Source: Ridgeia piscesae
Lineage: Eukaryota; Annelida; Polychaeta; Sabellida; Siboglinidae
Reading direction: 5' to 3'
NCBI GenBank assembly: GCA_025642075.2
Contig: JAODUO010001099.1
Location: 89,837-153,836, forward strand
Length of the DNA: 64,000 bases
The notes beneath the pieces are model-generated. The model was not told the origin of the DNA and ran no database searches. It worked only from the letters and a program-made list of their open reading frames with translations. Position 1 is the first letter of the stretch. Each line of letters begins with the position of its first letter. Below, piece by piece: positions 59,601 through 64,000 of this stretch. The translations under genes were made by a program, and so were the position numbers.

Positions 59601-62600
59601 CACTGACCACATGTCCGGTACATACAGTCTTTATGATGATCGCTATATTAGATCCCAACACCCACATATGGAACACAAAACACTGACCACATGTCCAGTA
59701 CGCTCATTCCAATCACTATATTTGAACATACCACCCACATACATAACAAACAACACTGACCACATGTCCAAGTGAAGAGTCCTATCACTATATTAGATCC
59801 CACTACCCACATACAGAACACACAGCACTGACAACATGTCCAGTACGTACAGTCCTATCACTATATTAGATCCCACCACCCACTTACGAAACACACATCA
59901 CTGACCACATGTCCATTACGTACAGTCCTATCGCTAATGGAACACACAACACTGACCACTTGTCCAGTACGTACAGTCCTATCGCTATATTATATCCCAC
60001 CATCCACATACGGAACACACAGCACTGACCACATGTCCAGTACGTACAGTCCTATCACTATCTTAGATCCCACAAACCATATACTGAACACACAACACTG
60101 GCCACATGTCCGGTATGTACAGTCCTTATGATGATCGCTATATTAGATCCCAACAGCCACATATGGAACACAAAACACTGACCACATGTCCAGTACGTAC
60201 AGTCCTATCACTATATTAGATCCCACAATCCACATACAGAACACAAAACACTGACCACATATCCAGTACGCTCATTCCAATCACTATATTTTAACATACC
60301 ACCCACATACATAACAAACAACACTGACCACATGTCCAGAGCGTACAGTCCTATCACTATATTAGATCCCACCATCCACATACAGAACACAAAACACTGA
60401 CCACATGTCCAGTACGCTCATTCCAATCACTATATTTGAACATACCACCCACATACATAACAAACAACACTGACCACATGTCCAGAGCGTACAGTCCTAT
60501 CACTATATTAGATCCCACCACCCACATACAGAACACACAGCACTGACAACATGTCCAGTACATACACTCCTATCGCTATATTAGATGCAAACACCCACAT
60601 ATGGAACACACTACACTGACCACATGTCCAGTACGTACAGTCCTATCACTATATTAGATCCCACCACCTGCATATCAGACAAACAACACTGACCACATGT
60701 CCAGTACGTACAGTACATTCGCCATCTTAGATCCCAACACCCAAATATCAAAACATAAATTGACCACATATACAATATGTCCAGTCTAATCACAATATTA
60801 TATCCCACCACCCATATGTGGATCACACAACACTGACTACATGTCCAGTACGTCCAGCGCTATCACTATATCGACCACATGTCCAGTCCCAATCTAAACT
60901 CAATGATAACTCCAGCAAGGAATTCCAGAGAGCTACGCTCAACCAGTAGTAACCCACTTTACATTCCTCGGGTTAAGACGAAAGCTGGGACCCGAGGTTT
61001 CTCGGTTGCTGAACCAACTCTGTGGAATTCGCTTCCTGTCAGTGTCAAGTCGGAAGGTAATATAGTTTCCTTCCGCCGACGTCTAAAAACATATCTCTTT
61101 AATGCTGCCTATCCTCCTTAGCTTCCTAGAACCTCCGTCCATCCATCAACGACTCACGCACTGTTCTACGTTTACGCAATTGCTTAACCCCTTGGTTTTG
61201 ACGCGCCACTGAGCTTGATTTTCGAGGATATTGGCGCATAAGAAGTTATTATTATTATTATTATTATTATTATATGTGGATCAAAAACACTGACTACATG
61301 ACCAGTACGTCCAGCACTATCACTATATCGACCACATGTCCAGTCCCATCACAGCTAGTTCTCACCATCCACGTGTCGAACACACATCACTGCGAATTTG
61401 TCCAGTCCATTCAATACACTACTACCTACCACCCAAGGTTGGGACACATATTACTGACCACACGTCCGGTATATCGACTCGTATCACTATATAATAGATC
61501 ACACCACCCAACAGTGCAAAAAACAACATTGACCACTTATCCTTTATGTCAAGTCCTGTCACTGTACTAGATCCAACCATCACATGTGAATGACATAACA
61601 CTAACTATATGTCCAGTATGTCCAGTCCTTTCACTACACCAGACCCAACCACCCACATGTGGAACACAACACTGACCACATGTCCAATATATCCAGTCCT
61701 ATCACTATGCTAAATCCCACCACCCATATGTGGAACGCATACCACTGACCACATGTCCGGTATGTACATTCCTTATGATGATCGGTATATTCGATCCCAC
61801 CACCCACATATGGAACACAAAGCACTGACCACACCATGTCCAGTACACACAGTCCTACTGCTATATTAGATCCCACCACCAACATATGGAACACACTACA
61901 CTGACCGCATGTCCAGTACGTACACTCCTATCGCTATATTAGACCCCAACACCCACATATGGAACACACAACACTGACCACATGTCCAGTACGTACAGTA
62001 CAATCGCTATATTAGACGCCAACATCCACGTATGGAACACACAACACTGACCACATGTCCAGTAAGTACAGTCCTATCGCTACATTAGATCCCATCACCA
62101 GCATATCAGACAAACAACACTGACCACATGTCCAGTACGTACAGTACAATCGCTATCTTAGATCCCACCACCCAAATATCAAAACATAAACTGACCACAT
62201 ATACCAATATGTCCAGTCCAATCACAATATTATATCCCACCACCCATATGTGGATCACACAACACCTGACTACATGACCAGTACGTCCAGCACTATCACT
62301 ATATCGACCACATGTCCAGTCCCATCACAGCTAGTTCTCACCATCCACGTGTCGAACACACATCACTGCGAATTTGTCCAGTCCATTCAATACACTACTA
62401 CCTACCACCCAAGGTTGGGACACATATTACTGACCACACGTCCGGTATATCGACTCGTATCACTATATAATAGATCACACCACCCAACAGTGCAAAAAAC
62501 AACATTGACCACTTATCCTTTATGTCAAGTCCTGTCACTGTACTAGATCCAACCATCACATGTGAATGACATAACACTAACTATATGTCCAGTATGTCCA

Positions 62601-64000
62601 GTCCTTTCACTACACCAGACCCAACCACCCACATGTGGAACACAACACTGACCACATATCCAATATGTCCAGTCCTATCACTATACTAAATCCCACCACC
62701 CATATGTGGAACGCATACCACTGACCACATGTCCGGTACGTACATTCCTTATGATGATCGGTATATTAGATCCAACCACCCACATATGGAACACACAGCA
62801 CTGAACACATGTCCAGTACGCACAGTCCTACTGCTATGTTAGATCCCACCACCCAGATATGAACACAAAGCACTGACCACATCATGTCCAGTACTCACAG
62901 TCCTACTGCTATATTATATCCCACCACCAACATATGGAACACACAACACTGACCACATGCCTGTATGTACAGTCCTATCGCTATATTAGATCCCAACACC
63001 CACTTACAAAACACACATCACTGACCACATGTCCATTACGTACAGTCCTATCGCTAATGGAACACACAACACTGACCACTTGTCCAGTACGTACAGTCCT
63101 ATCGCTATATTATATCCCACCATCCTCATACGGAACACACAGCACTGACCACATGTCCAGTACGTACAGTCCTATCGCTAATGGAACACACAACACTGAC
63201 CACTTGTCCAGTACGTACAGTCCTATCGCTATATTATATCCCACCATCCTCATACGGAACACAACACTGACCACATGTCCAGTACGTACCGTCCTATCAC
63301 TATCTTAGATCCCACAAACCATATACTGCACACACAACACTGGCCACATGTCCGGTATGTACAGTCCTTATGATGATCGCTATATTAGATCCCAACAGCC
63401 ACATATGGAACACAAAACACAGACCACATGTCCAGTACGTACAGTCCTACCACTATATTAGATCCCACCATCCACATACAGAACACACAACACTGACCAC
63501 ATGTCCAGTATGTACAGTCCAATCACTATATTAGATCCCACCACCTGCATATCAGACAAACAACATTGACCACATGTCCAGTACGTACAGTACAATCGCT
63601 ATCTTAGATTCCAACACCCAAATATCAAAACATAAATTGACCACATATCCAATATGTCCAGTCTAATCACAATATTATATCCCACCACCCATATGTGGAT
63701 CACACAACACTGACTACATGTCCAGTACGTCCAGCGCTATCACTATATCGACCACATGTCCAGTCCCATCACAGCTAGATCTCACCATCCACGTGTGGAA
63801 CACACATCACTGCGAATTTGTCCAGTCCATTCAGTACACTAGTTCCTACCACCAAAGGTTGGGACACATTACTGACCAAGTGTCCAGTATATCGACTCGT
63901 ATCACTATATAGTAGATCACACCACCCAACAGTGCAAAAAACAACATTGACCACTTATCCTTTATGTCAAGTACTGTCACTGTACTAGATCCAAACCCTC
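56690..64000. repeat. 73-bp satellite with higher-order structure, running off the window
   Basis: Basic unit about 73 bp: ACATGTCCAGTACGTACAGT, CCTATCACTATATTAGATCC, CACCACCCACATACGAAACA, CACAACACTGACC. Divergent unit types (for example one with CATCACTGCGAATTTGTCCA, one with AAGGTTGGGACACA, one with AGTGCAAAAAACAACATTGA) occur in a fixed order and recur around 57211, 58251, 61361, 62331 and 63779, showing a higher-order period of roughly 1.0 to 1.45 kb. Short frames on both strands are repeat-derived. The array continues past the right edge. Confidence 0.95.
60890..61273 (+). mobile_element. L2-like LINE 3' end inserted in the satellite
   Basis: Encodes RELRSTSSNPLYIPRVKTKA, then GTRGFSVAEPTLWNSLPVSV and a terminal FRRRLKTYLFNAAY, the classic FS..AP.LWN.LP...K..LF ending of L2/CR1-like RTs, followed by a stop, about 110 bases of 3' UTR and an (ATT)n tail of some nine units. 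The frame is intact over the 80 codons retained, so the insertion looks fairly recent. Extremely 5'-truncated. Confidence 0.9.

Noticed and set aside
56690..64000. CRISPR-like or regularly spaced repeat array
   Set aside because: Units are contiguous with no unique spacers, and the genome is animal; this is satellite DNA.

Overview
The window is metazoan nuclear DNA: AT-rich, intron-containing, and packed with microsatellites, minisatellites and transposon remains. The two recognisable genes have short exons (60-196 bp) with GT-AG introns and encode proteins close to their vertebrate orthologues. CR1/L2-like non-LTR elements, tRNA-derived SINEs and a Kolobok-type THAP/TTAA DNA transposon point to a marine invertebrate (mollusc, other lophotrochozoan, or lancelet-like animal). 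The sequence alone does not settle the phylum.

Layout. 1-26.4 kb: no assignable gene; simple repeats, a G-rich minisatellite, a MITE family, SINE and LINE fragments, and a 1.2 kb THAP-encoding transposon inserted inside a MITE copy. 26.65-34.6 kb, minus strand: a nine-exon SUDS3 (Sds3, Sin3-HDAC corepressor subunit) gene, complete from ATG to stop except for an apparent one-base insertion in exon 7; its introns hold LINEs, a MITE and SINE remnants. 34.6-37.3 kb: the interval between the two divergent genes, with a SINE, a long (TA)n tract and a decayed LINE. 37.3-44.0 kb, plus strand: a complete six-exon Derlin-2 gene (254 aa, ER-associated degradation) with a 33-bp minisatellite in intron 4, a near-perfect hairpin in intron 1, and an unfolded-protein-response-type motif about 65-70 bp upstream of its ATG. 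45.3-50.8 kb: a 5.5 kb array of about 102 copies of a 54-bp unit. 51.3-54.6 kb: a second transposon of the same TTAA family, swollen by simple repeats and nested retroelements. 55.2-56.2 kb: a decayed LINE on the minus strand. 56.2-56.6 kb: a (CA)n block. 56.7 kb to the window end: a 73-bp satellite with higher-order structure and a LINE 3' end inserted in it.

SUDS3 acts in nuclear chromatin repression and Derlin-2 in ER protein quality control. No functional link between them is implied; they are head-to-head neighbours about 2.7 kb apart (ATG to ATG). Nearly every long open frame here lies in tandem repeats whose unit length is a multiple of three, or in TA/CA tracts, and is not a gene. Exon boundaries were placed by hand from reading frame, splice consensus and remembered family sequence; transcript data were not available.
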